NCBI GenBank assembly: GCA_964416645.1
Contig: CAYQEZ010000001.1
Coordinates: forward strand, 21,813-85,812
DNA length: 64,000 nucleotides
Direction: 5' to 3'
Source of the DNA: GCA-002282575 sp964416645
GTDB lineage: Bacteria > Pseudomonadota > Gammaproteobacteria > Thiomicrospirales > Thiomicrospiraceae
Below, in pieces: positions 1 through 8,333 of the stretch; positions within the stretch are counted from its first letter, which is position 1; each line of letters starts with the position of its first letter. Both the position numbers and the translations under genes were made by a program. Below the pieces are notes generated by a model. The model was not told where the DNA came from. It saw nothing but the letters and a program-made list of their open reading frames with translations, and made no database searches.

Positions 1-1
1 T

Positions 2-439
2 GGTCAGTTTGAAGCGAGCATTGCCCAGTTAGTGGCATTAGCCATTCTGATGCCAATTGTGGCGAGTATGGGTGGTGTCGCTGGTAGTCAAACCCTGACA
101 CTAACGGTGCGTGGTTTGGCGTTAGGGCAGGTTAGTTTGTCGAACATGCGGTGGTTACTGCGTCGTGAATTGGGTGTTGGCTTGCTTAACAGTCTACTCT
201 GGGCAAGCATGATGGGTTTGGTAGCATGGCTCATATTTGAACCAGGTGTTGGTGCGGTTATTGCCGCTGCGCTCACCATTAATATGACGCTGGCTGTTGG
301 TGCTGGGGTGTTCATTCCGATTGTGCTCGACCGCTTGGGTATTGACCCAGCCTTGTCTGCCAGTATGATTCTCATGACCATTACTGATGTGATGGGCTTC
401 TTAACCTTCCTAGGTTTAGCGACGATTTTCTTGTTGTAG
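2..439 (+). CDS. mgtE: Magnesium transporter MgtE, C-terminal part (partial at window edge)
   Basis: This is the end of an inner-membrane Mg2+ channel/transporter of the MgtE family. The reading frame is already open at base 2, so the true start and the cytosolic N and CBS domains lie outside the window. The visible 145 residues are almost all hydrophobic and match the transmembrane domain. The conserved stretch with the motif ASMGGVAGSQ is followed by several membrane helices and the C-terminal ITDVMGFLTFLGLA, where the family has its conserved Mg2+-binding aspartate. A bidirectional hairpin terminator follows. The family call is secure; nothing can be said about the sensor domains. Confidence 0.9.
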   Translation, partial: GQFEASIAQLVALAILMPIVASMGGVAGSQTLTLTVRGLALGQVSLSNMRWLLRRELGVGLLNSLLWASMMGLVAWLIFEPGVGAVIAAALTINMTLAVGAGVFIPIVLDRLGIDPALSASMILMTITDVMGFLTFLGLATIFLL

Positions 440-475
440 TCGTCGTTTTGGTGAAGGCTTCTTCACAGCGTTAAT

Positions 476-508
476 AAAAAGCCCCACTCTCAGAGCGGGG
501 CTTTTTAC
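476..508. terminator. Bidirectional rho-independent terminator between mgtE and infA
   Basis: An AAAAAGCCCC arm pairs with GGGGCTTTTT around a CTC/GAG inner stem and a three-base loop. Runs of A on one side and T on the other let it work for both the rightward mgtE and the leftward infA transcripts, which converge here. Confidence 0.9.
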
Positions 509-538
509 TGCAGCAAGGTTATTCCTTAACGAGGCTTA

Positions 539-757
539 TTATTTCACGCGGAAAGTGATGCGTCCTTTAGTTAAGTCATAGGGTGTTAATTCTACTTTAA
601 CCTTATCGCCCGCTAAAATACGGATATAGTTTTTGCGCATCTTTCCAGAGATATGCGCTAGTACCGAATGACCATTTTCTAAGGTAACACGAAACATGGT
701 GTTTGGTAGTACTTCGCTGACTGTGCCTTCAAATTCGATGACGTCTTCTTTGCTCAT
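539..757 (-). CDS. infA: Translation initiation factor IF-1
   Basis: IF-1 is a one-domain (S1/OB-fold) protein that sits in the ribosomal A site during initiation together with IF-2 and IF-3. The 72-residue length is exactly that of the family, and the signatures ISGKMRKNYIRIL and ELTPYDLTKGRI are present. The KNYIRIL form reads as gammaproteobacterial. The gene is monocistronic here, reads toward the bidirectional hairpin, and a TATAAT-like hexamer lies on the minus strand at 791-796, about 35 bases upstream of the start; no good -35 is seen. Confidence 0.97.
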   Translation of the reverse strand: MSKEDVIEFEGTVSEVLPNTMFRVTLENGHSVLAHISGKMRKNYIRILAGDKVKVELTPYDLTKGRITFRVK

Positions 758-867
758 TTGCCCAAAGCCGATAAATATAGTAAATATAGCATTATAGACA
801 ATAATGGATTGATTTGCACGGTATTTTATCGGTTTTGTAAAAAGTTTGATGTTGTTATGCTTCCCTC

Positions 868-896
868 TTGTGATGTCGTTGCGTCACTGGCATACT
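868..896 (+). promoter_or_regulatory. Candidate sigma70 promoter for the glycine-zipper lipoprotein
   Basis: TTGTGA at 868-873 is separated by 17 bases from CATACT at 891-896; each hexamer matches the consensus at four of six positions. A transcript start near 903 would exclude the TTG at 898 as start codon and fits the GTG at 934. This is a moderate match only. Confidence 0.35.
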
Positions 897-933
897 GTTG
901 CGATTGAGTCGAGCAAATAGACAAGGGGGCATT

Positions 934-1410
934 GTGTTAGCAAAACCATGGTTGATCATCGCTGTGATGGCATCGGGCTTGGCGATGACTGGCTGTTCAC
1001 CTTCGGCACCTTCGGGTACGATTTATAAATCAAATGAGGCGCTTAAACCTCAAGAGGTGCGACTGGCTAAGTTGCTTTCTGTACGTCCGGTGCAAATCGA
1101 AACGTCTTCTAACACCAATACGGGAGCTGTTGCTGGTGGGGCTATTGGTGGTGTTGCTGGCTCTCAGATGGGATCTGGGCGCGGCACAGAGGCCGTTTTG
1201 GGTGGATTGATTGGTGCAACAGTCGGTGCGATCGCTGGATCAGCAGCGCAAAAAGCGACGAACAAAGAAAATGCAGCTGAGTTGACGGTACAAATGGATG
1301 ACAATGGACAGATTATGTCGATTGTGCAGGCTGGAGATGAAACGTTTACTGCGGGGCAAGCTGTGAGAGTCTTGATTCAGTCAGGTAAATATCGTGTTGC
1401 CCCTTATTAA
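934..1410 (+). CDS. Glycine-zipper outer-membrane lipoprotein (SlyB/Pcp-like)
   Basis: This is a predicted lipoprotein. A hydrophobic signal peptide ends in the lipobox LAMTGC, so the mature protein would start at that cysteine and be lipid-modified. The central part is a glycine zipper of the 2TM type, with repeated GAxxGGxIGG and GGLIGATVGAIAG runs that could form a membrane hairpin, followed by a small polar C-terminal domain. This layout matches the SlyB/Pcp (PAL cross-reacting) family of envelope proteins. I prefer the GTG at 934, which has AAGGGGG four bases upstream, over an in-frame TTG at 898. The function of the family is poorly defined; a structural envelope role is inferred. Confidence 0.75.
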   Translation: MLAKPWLIIAVMASGLAMTGCSPSAPSGTIYKSNEALKPQEVRLAKLLSVRPVQIETSSNTNTGAVAGGAIGGVAGSQMGSGRGTEAVLGGLIGATVGAIAGSAAQKATNKENAAELTVQMDDNGQIMSIVQAGDETFTAGQAVRVLIQSGKYRVAPY

Positions 1411-1436
1411 GATTGATCAAGTAATAAGAGAGAGTT

Positions 1437-1757
1437 ATGCAAATTCAAAAAGAGTGTGATGATACGGCGTTGTTGCAACACTTAGATGCGGTGTTGGCAG
1501 AAGTCGGGGGAGCATTAGCGCCTTTCGATCCTTATTTGCATTGGTCGTTGAATCAACGTTGTTGCTTCTTTGAGGAGATTGATGCTAAGTTTGTTCGGGA
1601 ATATGCGGGCGGTGTGGCGATTATTCGCGTCGAAAAGAGGTTTTATGTAGCCAGACGCTTTTTGCGCACAGGTGGCTGGTTTTGGTCGGCTGTCGCTTTG
1701 CTGGATGCTCAAGCTAACAATCACATGCTGATGAGTATGATGGAAGGGACTACTTAA
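1437..1757 (+). CDS. Small protein of unknown function
   Basis: I do not recognise this 106-residue protein. It starts with ATG 26 bases after the lipoprotein gene and has a purine-rich GAGAGAG just upstream, so it is probably co-transcribed with it. There is no signal peptide or clear membrane helix. The protein is rich in aromatic residues and in alternating hydrophobic/charged segments (for example the stretch around IIRVEKRFYVARRF), which suggests a small globular alpha/beta fold. A hairpin terminator follows directly, which supports it being a real gene end. Confidence 0.6.
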   Translation: MQIQKECDDTALLQHLDAVLAEVGGALAPFDPYLHWSLNQRCCFFEEIDAKFVREYAGGVAIIRVEKRFYVARRFLRTGGWFWSAVALLDAQANNHMLMSMMEGTT

Positions 1758-1781
1758 TCATACGAACGAAGAGAATGAACC

Positions 1782-1814
1782 TGAAGCTGGAGCAATCCAG
1801 CTTCAATGTTTTTA
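1782..1814 (+). terminator. Rho-independent terminator after the 1437-1757 gene
   Basis: TGAAGCTGG pairs with CCAGCTTCA around a six-base loop, followed by ATGTTTTT. The T-run is on the plus strand only, so it serves the rightward genes; the leftward cheY transcript reads into the same stem. Confidence 0.75.
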
Positions 1815-1819
1815 ATGGC

Positions 1820-2182
1820 TTAGATAACGCGATTAATGGTCGCGAGTAACTTTTCTGGGCTGAAAGGTTTGACGATCCAACCTGTTGCACCTGCTGCTTT
1901 ACCTTTACCTTTCATGTCGTCTGAAGACTCTGTTGTTAGGCAGATAATAGGCGTCATGCGGTAATTACCCAGCGCGCGCAGCTTTGTGGTTAGTTCGATG
2001 CCGTTCATATTTGGCATGTTAATGTCAGTTAAGACCAAATCAAACTGAGTTGCATTGGCTTTGTTTAAGGCATCGACGCCGTCTTCAGCTTCAACCACAT
2101 CAAATCCAGCGCTTTTTAAGGTCATCGCAACCATTTGGCGCATAGATTTTGAATCGTCAACCGCTAAAATTTTCTTAGCCAT
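1820..2182 (-). CDS. cheY: CheY-like single-domain response regulator
   Basis: This is a stand-alone receiver domain of 120 residues. The acidic pocket D9/D10, the phosphorylation site D53 (in LTDINMPNMNG), the switch residue T83 and K105 are all present, so it should be phosphorylated by the CheA encoded upstream. It has no output domain and should act by protein binding, like flagellar or pilus CheY. Its start overlaps the end of the STAS gene by 8 bases, making it the last gene of the cheA-cheW-STAS-cheY operon. Whether the target is a flagellar motor or something else cannot be told here. Confidence 0.93.
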   Translation of the reverse strand: MAKKILAVDDSKSMRQMVAMTLKSAGFDVVEAEDGVDALNKANATQFDLVLTDINMPNMNGIELTTKLRALGNYRMTPIICLTTESSDDMKGKGKAAGATGWIVKPFSPEKLLATINRVI

Positions 2183-2396
2183 TACTTACTCCTAAAAATG
2201 ATAATTCGTTTTGCAGTGCATCCGATAAATCGGTGAACGCTATTTTTTGTTGTTCGAGTAGGCCGATAATGACCTGCGCGCCTGCAGTATCAATTTTTTC
2301 AACTGAGCGCACATTGGCTTTCAGGTTGTCTGTTTGTAGCCAGCTGTCAAAAGCGGTTTGGTCAGTCATGATGCTTTTGTATGTGAGTTCTTCCAT
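2175..2396 (-). CDS. Small STAS-domain protein
   Basis: This is a 73-residue protein with the core of a STAS domain (anti-sigma-factor-antagonist fold). The conserved region around DTAGAQVIIGLL corresponds to the usual D-[ST]-[AS]-G-hydrophobic loop. Here the residue after the aspartate is threonine, at the position phosphorylated in SpoIIAA-type proteins. It is short for the family and may be a minimal form. It lies between cheW and cheY, overlapping cheY by 8 bases, which implies translational coupling. A role as a small regulatory partner of the chemotaxis-like pathway is inferred from position. Confidence 0.75.
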   Translation of the reverse strand: MEELTYKSIMTDQTAFDSWLQTDNLKANVRSVEKIDTAGAQVIIGLLEQQKIAFTDLSDALQNELSFLGVSNG

Positions 2397-2403
2397 GGCT
2401 GAG

Positions 2404-2838
2404 TTACTCCCTAAAGAAATCTATTTTATCAATATCTGTCAAAATTACCATACGACCGTCAATTGAAACCAGTCCTTCAACGAAGACATTTTTGGCTTCG
2501 CCATCTTTCTTAGGTGCGGGTTGCAATTCGTCCAAGTTGGCAAACTCGGTGTTGGATACTGAGTCAACAACGATACCGACAACTTTTGTTTTACCGTTAT
2601 TATCAACACGTAAAACGATAATGACACCTTTATCGGATTCATAGTTGAAGAACATTTTGCGTAAATCAAACACGGGTACCACTGATCCGCGCAAGTTAAT
2701 GACGCCAAGCGTCCATTCAGGGGTGTTTGGGATAGGTGTGCATCTCTCTACGTCTTTAATTTCTTGAATACGTAAAATATCCACCCCATAAACTTCATTA
2801 TTCAGAATGAAGGTAAGCAATTGTTTGCTGTTTTCCAT
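2404..2838 (-). CDS. cheW: Chemotaxis coupling protein CheW
   Basis: CheW is an SH3-like adaptor that links CheA to receptors. The 144-residue product has the family signatures VINLRGSVVPVFDLRK and GIVVDSV. I start it at ATG 2838 because AAGGG lies seven bases upstream; two in-frame upstream ATGs inside or next to the end of cheA have no usable spacing. The gene begins 10 bases after the cheA stop and ends 7 bases before the STAS gene, so all four genes look like one transcript. Confidence 0.92.
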   Translation of the reverse strand: MENSKQLLTFILNNEVYGVDILRIQEIKDVERCTPIPNTPEWTLGVINLRGSVVPVFDLRKMFFNYESDKGVIIVLRVDNNGKTKVVGIVVDSVSNTEFANLDELQPAPKKDGEAKNVFVEGLVSIDGRMVILTDIDKIDFFRE

Positions 2839-2848
2839 TGTCATGCCC

Positions 2849-4912
2849 TTATTCAACTTCATGCGAGAGTTCAGTGAGATCAAGAATCATGGCAACACGG
2901 CCATCTCCCATAATGGTTGCTCCAGAGATACCGTTAACTTTGCGGTAGTTGGTATCTAACGATTTGATCACCACTTGCTGTTGGCTTTCTAAACTATCGA
3001 CAAACACGCCAAAACGCTTATCACCATTTTCAACGACAACTAATAAACCTTGAGTTAATTCTGTTTTGCCAACGGGACGGTTGAAGAACGTATTTAAGCG
3101 TACAATGGGTATATAAACATCGCGTAGGCGATAGAGGTAGGTACCTTTAACGCTCTTGATGTTGTCTTCGGCAGGTAGTACCGATTCAACAATTGAAGCC
3201 AATGGGAAAATATAAGTTTCGTCACCTACTTTAGCCAGTTGACCATCCAAAATAGCTAAGGTTAATGGCAGACGGATGGTAAAGATAGAACCTAGGTTTT
3301 GTTCGGTTTGAACTTCAATGGTACCGCCCAGTTCACGAATGTTACGACGTACGACATCCATGCCAACGCCACGTCCGGAAATATCCGTTACTTCGTCGGC
3401 AGTCGAGAAGCCGGCATGGAAAATGAGATCAATGTTCTCTTTTTCGGTAATCACTTGATGTTCTGTGAGAATACCGGCATCGATGGCTTTTTGACGCACT
3501 TTATCCAGTCTAATGCCCGCACCATCATCTTTAATTTGAATAACAATGTTACCACCAGCGTGGAAGGCAGATAAGCGCACTGTACCCTTACGTGCTTTGC
3601 CTTTTGCTTCACGGACATCTGGCTTTTCAATACCATGATCAACGGAATTGCGGATAATGTGGACGAGTGGATCGGTGAGTTTTTCTAGGACGGTTTTATC
3701 TACTTCGGTGTTTTCACCTTCCATCACCAATTCAATGTCTTTTTCGAGTTTAGCGCTCACATCATGCACAATGCGTGGCATACGGTTAAACGCAAAACTA
3801 ATCGGCATCATACGAATGGACATGACAGATTCTTGCATGGCACGGGTATGACGCTCAATATCTACTAAGCCTTCTTTCAGCTCATCAGCCCAAGGAGCGT
3901 TCAACTGATCAGCAAGTAGACCGAAGCGTGACAACATTGATTGAGCGATAACCAACTCACCGACCATATCGACCATTTGGTCGATTTTACTGATAGAAAC
4001 ACGAATAGAACTTTCTTGTTTTTCACCTGTTGCGACAGCAGCTCGTGGCGCACCATTATTGGTTGCCGTTGGAGCCGTGGCTGGAACAGCTGTTTGTTGA
4101 GTTACGGCTGTCGGTGCTTCAGTTGTTACAACAACAGCACTAGTAGCGGTACTAGCTTCAATGGTTACTTCCGTTGGATTATCGCCATTTCGATATATAG
4201 GACTGATACTAATATGGCAACTGTCTTCATCAAGCCATTCAAATACCTCATTAATATCGGCCAATTCAACCTCTCCGTCGATGATAATGTTAAATGAGAT
4301 CAAACAATGTTCTACTTGCAGAGGATTGCCTTCATTGAGCCGTGCTTTGATGTGCGTTCTTTCTGCACCTTCAACACGACTTAGCTCATGAAGTAATTTC
4401 AGTAAATCAATACCAGAGGTGAAGTAATCGACACTGGGCGATAAATGAATTTGGTACCCTGTTAACTCAGGCTGAACTGTGGCAGCATTGCTTGTGTTGC
4501 TTGTCGCTGCCAAGTTTTGCGTGCCATTGTTCAAAATAGCTTCCAAGCGTTGCTCCATCTCTTTAATTGAAGCCATGTCAATTGGCTGATTATCTTGATA
4601 GGCGTCCAAAATAATACGTAATACATCTACAGATTGTAACAGCGCCTCACGGTTTTCTGAGGTGACGTTACGTTTGCCTGAACGCATTTCATCCAGTAAT
4701 GTTTCTAGAATATGGGTCAGGTGAATGAGTTCGGAAAATCCAAAGGTGCCTGCACCCCCTTTCATTGAGTGGGCAGCACGAAAAATGGTGTTGACTACTT
4801 CGGTATCGGGTGTGCCTTCAGGTAGAGTCAGTAGATTAGACTCCATGGCAGCCAACCCCTCAAAACTTTCTTCTAGGTAGGTTTGGCGAAACACCTGCAT
4901 TAATTCATCCAT
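2849..4912 (-). CDS. cheA: Chemotaxis histidine kinase CheA
   Basis: CheA is a cytoplasmic histidine kinase that phosphorylates CheY in response to receptor signals. Of 687 residues, the N-terminal HPt (P1) domain has its phospho-acceptor at H48 (AAHSMKGGAG). Residues 150-240 resemble the response-regulator-binding P2 region. A 50-residue Ala/Thr/Val-rich linker (about 250-300) leads to the P3 dimerisation helices at 301-365. The ATPase has the N box 418-427 (HIIRNSVDHG), G1 462-467 (DDGAGI) and G2 513-520 (GRGVGMDV), and the P5 CheW-like domain fills 550-687. All catalytic motifs are intact. It is the first gene of a four-gene operon that contains no receptor, CheR, CheB or CheZ. Confidence 0.96.
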   Translation of the reverse strand: MDELMQVFRQTYLEESFEGLAAMESNLLTLPEGTPDTEVVNTIFRAAHSMKGGAGTFGFSELIHLTHILETLLDEMRSGKRNVTSENREALLQSVDVLRIILDAYQDNQPIDMASIKEMEQRLEAILNNGTQNLAATSNTSNAATVQPELTGYQIHLSPSVDYFTSGIDLLKLLHELSRVEGAERTHIKARLNEGNPLQVEHCLISFNIIIDGEVELADINEVFEWLDEDSCHISISPIYRNGDNPTEVTIEASTATSAVVVTTEAPTAVTQQTAVPATAPTATNNGAPRAAVATGEKQESSIRVSISKIDQMVDMVGELVIAQSMLSRFGLLADQLNAPWADELKEGLVDIERHTRAMQESVMSIRMMPISFAFNRMPRIVHDVSAKLEKDIELVMEGENTEVDKTVLEKLTDPLVHIIRNSVDHGIEKPDVREAKGKARKGTVRLSAFHAGGNIVIQIKDDGAGIRLDKVRQKAIDAGILTEHQVITEKENIDLIFHAGFSTADEVTDISGRGVGMDVVRRNIRELGGTIEVQTEQNLGSIFTIRLPLTLAILDGQLAKVGDETYIFPLASIVESVLPAEDNIKSVKGTYLYRLRDVYIPIVRLNTFFNRPVGKTELTQGLLVVVENGDKRFGVFVDSLESQQQVVIKSLDTNYRKVNGISGATIMGDGRVAMILDLTELSHEVE

Positions 4913-5190
4913 TCAAGAATCTCCAATGGCTAGCGGAATAAGTGCTCACTTGGTGGTTGTGGCTATTTTGTGTTTTCTGATTGATAAGCAAATCAACCTT
5001 ACTTTCATTATAACGATTTCTAATCTTAAAACCAGTGTTCTTTATCAATATTATACGCAATGTTAATCCAGTAAAAATGACGTTTTTGTGTTCTTTTCTA
5101 GTGGCAAGAGTGCGTAGAACTTAATTAGCCTCACATATCTAGCGACCAAGTTAGGAATTTTTTAAGCCGATTAGACAGTTAAAGTCTCTA
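4913..5190. other. Intergenic region upstream of cheA
   Basis: This 278-base, A/T-rich stretch separates the leftward ABC ATPase gene from leftward cheA. It must hold the cheA promoter. A TATAAT hexamer on the minus strand at 5050-5055 is the best -10 I see, but it has no convincing -35 and no flagellar sigma28 pattern is evident. I see no terminator with a T-run for the ABC operon and no small gene. Confidence 0.4.
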
Positions 5191-5883
5191 TTAAGTCGCA
5201 AATGATTGACTAAAGCAACCATCGACCAAGTGAAAGCGAGAGGAGCAACGTTGGGCTAGTTTCATATCGTGAGTGACAATTAAAAAGGAAATGCCTTCTG
5301 TTTGATTAATGTGCTCTAGTAGCTTGAAAATGTCATCGGCTGAGTGGGTATCTAGATTGCCAGTTGGCTCATCGGCTAGAACTAACGGCGGATTAAGCAT
5401 CAGTGCGCGTGCAATTGCAACCCGCTGTTGCATACCGCCAGAGAGTTCATTAGGTTTTTTTTGTGTCGCGCTTGCTAAACCAACGGCGTTGAGTAGTTGT
5501 TGAGCACGCTTTTCTGCTTTATTTTTTTCTAATTGTTGATGAATAATGGATGGCATCATTACGTTTTCCAGCGCATTAAAGGCGGGTAGTAAATGATGGA
5601 ACTGAAATACGAAGCCAATATTTAAACCACGCAATTTGGTGAGTTGGTCATCACTGATATGTTGAGTGCTTTGCCCAGCTATCATCAACTCGCCAGAAGT
5701 AGGGGGTTCTAGCAGTCCGATAATATTAAGCAAGGTTGATTTTCCTGAACCTGAGGGGCCTGTCAGGGCGCTGAAGCTGCCAGCTGATAACTCAATATCT
5801 ATGCCATGTAAAATTTCGGTTTCAATGCTGGTACCGATATTGTAGGATTTACGAATTTGTTTGAGCTGTAAAATAGGATTCAT
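5191..5883 (-). CDS. ABC transporter ATP-binding protein (MacB/LolD type)
   Basis: This is the nucleotide-binding subunit of a membrane export system. Its 230 residues carry Walker A at 42-50 (GPSGSGKST), the Q-loop Q94, the signature LSGGMQQR at 147-154, Walker B ending in DEP 171-173, and the switch histidine H205. The sequence belongs to the LolD/MacB/FtsE-type group that pairs with FtsX-like permeases. Its start lies three bases after the stop of the permease gene, so the two are partners. It is the last gene of a bamD-adaptor-permease-ATPase run. The substrate is unknown. Confidence 0.92.
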   Translation of the reverse strand: MNPILQLKQIRKSYNIGTSIETEILHGIDIELSAGSFSALTGPSGSGKSTLLNIIGLLEPPTSGELMIAGQSTQHISDDQLTKLRGLNIGFVFQFHHLLPAFNALENVMMPSIIHQQLEKNKAEKRAQQLLNAVGLASATQKKPNELSGGMQQRVAIARALMLNPPLVLADEPTGNLDTHSADDIFKLLEHINQTEGISFLIVTHDMKLAQRCSSRFHLVDGCFSQSFAT

Positions 5884-5886
5884 GGA

Positions 5887-7104
5887 TTAACTCCGAATCG
5901 CTTGAACGGGATCCATGCGGGCAGCTCTGCGAGCCGGTAGTAATGCAGCCAAAATGCCTACTAGCATGGCAACAATGCTGGCCATGACCACTAAATTTGG
6001 ATCAAGTTGAGCGGTAAACATCATGCTGCCATCGGGAGATTTGTATATTGTTGCAAATAGAGTGAGTAGTCCAAAAGCTAGAGAGACACCCATCAGTGAA
6101 CCTAGACTGCCAAATATAGCGCCTTGCATAAGAAAAATACGTAATACCTGTTGCTGTGTCGCCCCCATGGCACGCAAGATGCCAATTTCTTTTTGTTTTT
6201 GCACCACCGAGACCACCAACACGCTGGCAATGCCTAGTGCGACAATAATGACAACAAACACACGAATGAGGCTATTGGTGACGGTTTGATTAGAGAGGGC
6301 GTTGAGCAATCCAGAGTTTGTTTCCATCCAAGATTCGACTAATAATCCTGTTTGCTTGCTCAATCGTTGTGCCAGCAATTTTGCACCAAATAAGTCGTGT
6401 ACTGTTAAGTCTATTGAGGAAACACCGCCAGGGATGTTGAGTAGGCTTTGAGCGAGTCGCAATTGCGTGAATACCCAACGTTTATTCAGGTCTTTGTTGT
6501 TAATGTCGAACAAACCTACGATGGTTAAGTTTTGCATCACGCCAACTTCATTGACGATTTGAATGCGGTCGCCCAAACCAACGCCTAAGTCTTTTGCTAA
6601 TTCTGTGCCTATCACTGTTTGTTCACTGCTGACATCGAAGCGTCCTTTCACCAGATAGCGATTCATGTCAACCACCTTCAGGTAGTTTTCTGACACAATG
6701 CCCATTAGCACCACTGATTTACTGGCGAGATTGTTACGCGCAAATACGGGGCCAGTAGCCAATGGAGATACTGCCTTGATGCCAGGCGTTGTGCGAGCCA
6801 GCTGCGCAAAACTTTCCCATTGATCAATGCTGCGTAAGCGTTGACCGCGTTGTTGAATCAGAGCTGCAGTGAGTGTCTCAGATTGATTCAGTCTTAACAC
6901 AACTTCTTCGGCAGGGCGCATCACAATATGTGCTTGTGAAGAGAGTACTCGGTCAATAATCGTGCCTTGAAGTTGGTTGATCAATTGAGTCAGGAAAATA
7001 ATGATGGCAACACCACCCGTAACACCGGCGAGGATGAGCCATGACTGCATGCGACCTTCTTTAAGGAAACGAATTGCCAATAACCATTCAAATGCCAGCG
7101 ACAT
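5887..7104 (-). CDS. ABC transporter permease, FtsX/MacB type
   Basis: This 405-residue inner-membrane subunit has one N-terminal helix (about 20-42), a large periplasmic MacB-type domain (about 45-270) and three C-terminal helices of the FtsX domain (about 275-300, 325-355, 370-395), ending in PARRAARMDPVQAIR, the usual ATPase-coupling tail. With the separate ATPase downstream and the HlyD-like adaptor upstream it forms a tripartite, mechanotransmission-type exporter with ATPase and permease on separate chains, unlike fused MacB. It is probably an envelope lipid, lipoprotein or small-molecule exporter, but no substrate can be read from the sequence. Confidence 0.88.
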   Translation of the reverse strand: MSLAFEWLLAIRFLKEGRMQSWLILAGVTGGVAIIIFLTQLINQLQGTIIDRVLSSQAHIVMRPAEEVVLRLNQSETLTAALIQQRGQRLRSIDQWESFAQLARTTPGIKAVSPLATGPVFARNNLASKSVVLMGIVSENYLKVVDMNRYLVKGRFDVSSEQTVIGTELAKDLGVGLGDRIQIVNEVGVMQNLTIVGLFDINNKDLNKRWVFTQLRLAQSLLNIPGGVSSIDLTVHDLFGAKLLAQRLSKQTGLLVESWMETNSGLLNALSNQTVTNSLIRVFVVIIVALGIASVLVVSVVQKQKEIGILRAMGATQQQVLRIFLMQGAIFGSLGSLMGVSLAFGLLTLFATIYKSPDGSMMFTAQLDPNLVVMASIVAMLVGILAALLPARRAARMDPVQAIRS

Positions 7105-7116
7105 AGGGGTGTCCGT

Positions 7117-8318
7117 TTAGGGTTGTAGTGTGGGTGAACGTGCCTTGATCTGAACACGAGCTCCCAAAGGAATGTCTGCTTGTGTCACCAACCAGTCACC
7201 CGCCGTCACGCCGTTGAGAATTTGGCTGTTACCTATCCCTTTAATGCCTAGTGTTACGGGTTGTTTGACGGTTTGACCTTGTTCTACTTTCATCACCCAA
7301 GGAGATTGACTGGCGGCGTCACGAATAGCGTCACTCGGTACAATTAGGGTGTTAGTTGCTTGCCCCGTTATCATCTCAATACTAACTGTCATATCGGGGC
7401 GTAAGAAGGTGGGGGGTGTTCGACAATAAGACGAATATTGACCGTAGCACGATTGGGATCAATGCTAGGATAAATTAACGCCAGCTTAGCCTCAAAAGGC
7501 TGTTGAGGATAGGCATCAGCAATGACTTTTGCGGTTTGGTTGGTTGCCAAAAATCGCATACTCTTTTCGTCGATGGGTGCTTCAATACGCGTTTCGCCGT
7601 TACTGGCCAAAATCAGTAAAGGCTTGCCTGGTTGTACCGTAGCACCAACTTCAACCAGTCGTTGTAATAGAACCGCAGCACTGGGGGCACGAATGTTCAG
7701 TTGAGATTGTTTCGCTTGAGCCACAGCTAATGCAGCTTGCGCTTGTGCTAAACGACTTTGCAGTAATTGCGTGCTGGTGCCATTACTTTGCGTTGCTTGC
7801 CATTGTTTGAGAGCAGCTTCGTAAGCTTTTTGGTTAATGTCGAGTGTTTTTCTAGCACTGTCTAGACTAGATTTAGAGGACAGGTTTTGTTGCTGTAAGC
7901 TAGCATAGCGATGATATTCCGCTTCTGCTAAGGTTAGGTTGGCTTTGGCTTGAGCAAGATTATTTTCTGCTAGTGGGCGAGTGAGCTGAGTTAGTTCTTG
8001 TAGACGCTGTTCTGCTTCACGTAGATTGGCTTGTGCTTGAAGCAGGTTGGCATCGACGCTGGCATCACTTAATGAGATGAGCAGTTGATCTTTGCTAAGA
8101 TTCTCGCTTTCATGTACATAAATCTGTGCAACTTGAGCGGTAACCAAGCTAGCTAATTCAATTTTTGCCATGGGTGCCACGCGTCCTGTGGCAACGATAG
8201 TTTGGCTAATATCTCCCTGATTAACTTGAATGGCCTCAACCGTTTTAGGCTGCCATTTAAACCAAACAGACAGCGCAATCACAGTAATGATTGCGCCTAC
8301 AATGATTTTTTTGCTCAT
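7117..8318 (-). pseudogene. Periplasmic adaptor of the ABC exporter (HlyD/MacA-like), broken by a frameshift
   Basis: Two reading frames together form one membrane-fusion protein. Bases 8318-7389 encode an N-terminal membrane anchor, a lipoyl half-motif, a long coiled-coil hairpin (about residues 90-205) and the start of the beta-barrel. Bases 7392-7117 continue in another frame with the barrel and membrane-proximal domain. The join is at a run of six G at 7411-7416 (six C in the gene). One extra base in that run would fuse them through EHPPTFLRPDMTVS into about 400 residues, the normal length of the family. It is either a real disruption, a slippage-controlled switch, or a homopolymer sequencing error. 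It lies 15 bases after bamD and 12 before the permease gene. Confidence 0.85.
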
Positions 8319-8333
8319 GGCAAGTTGTTCGCC

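Noticed and set aside
898..933. TTG start for the glycine-zipper lipoprotein
   Set aside because: It would add an Arg-rich stretch before the signal peptide and lies at the predicted transcript start; GTG 934 has a ribosome site.
3941..4297. 118-codon plus-strand frame inside cheA
   Set aside because: It is antisense to the Ala/Thr linker of CheA and is Ser/Thr/Asn-rich with no recognisable domain.
4913..5190. Flagellar sigma28 promoter for the chemotaxis operon
   Set aside because: No TAAAG/GCCGATAA-like pair was seen on the minus strand upstream of cheA.
7117..7392. Short minus-strand frame as an independent gene
   Set aside because: Its content is the C-terminal part of the adaptor encoded upstream; it has no ribosome site and starts exactly where the homopolymer frameshift breaks the longer protein.
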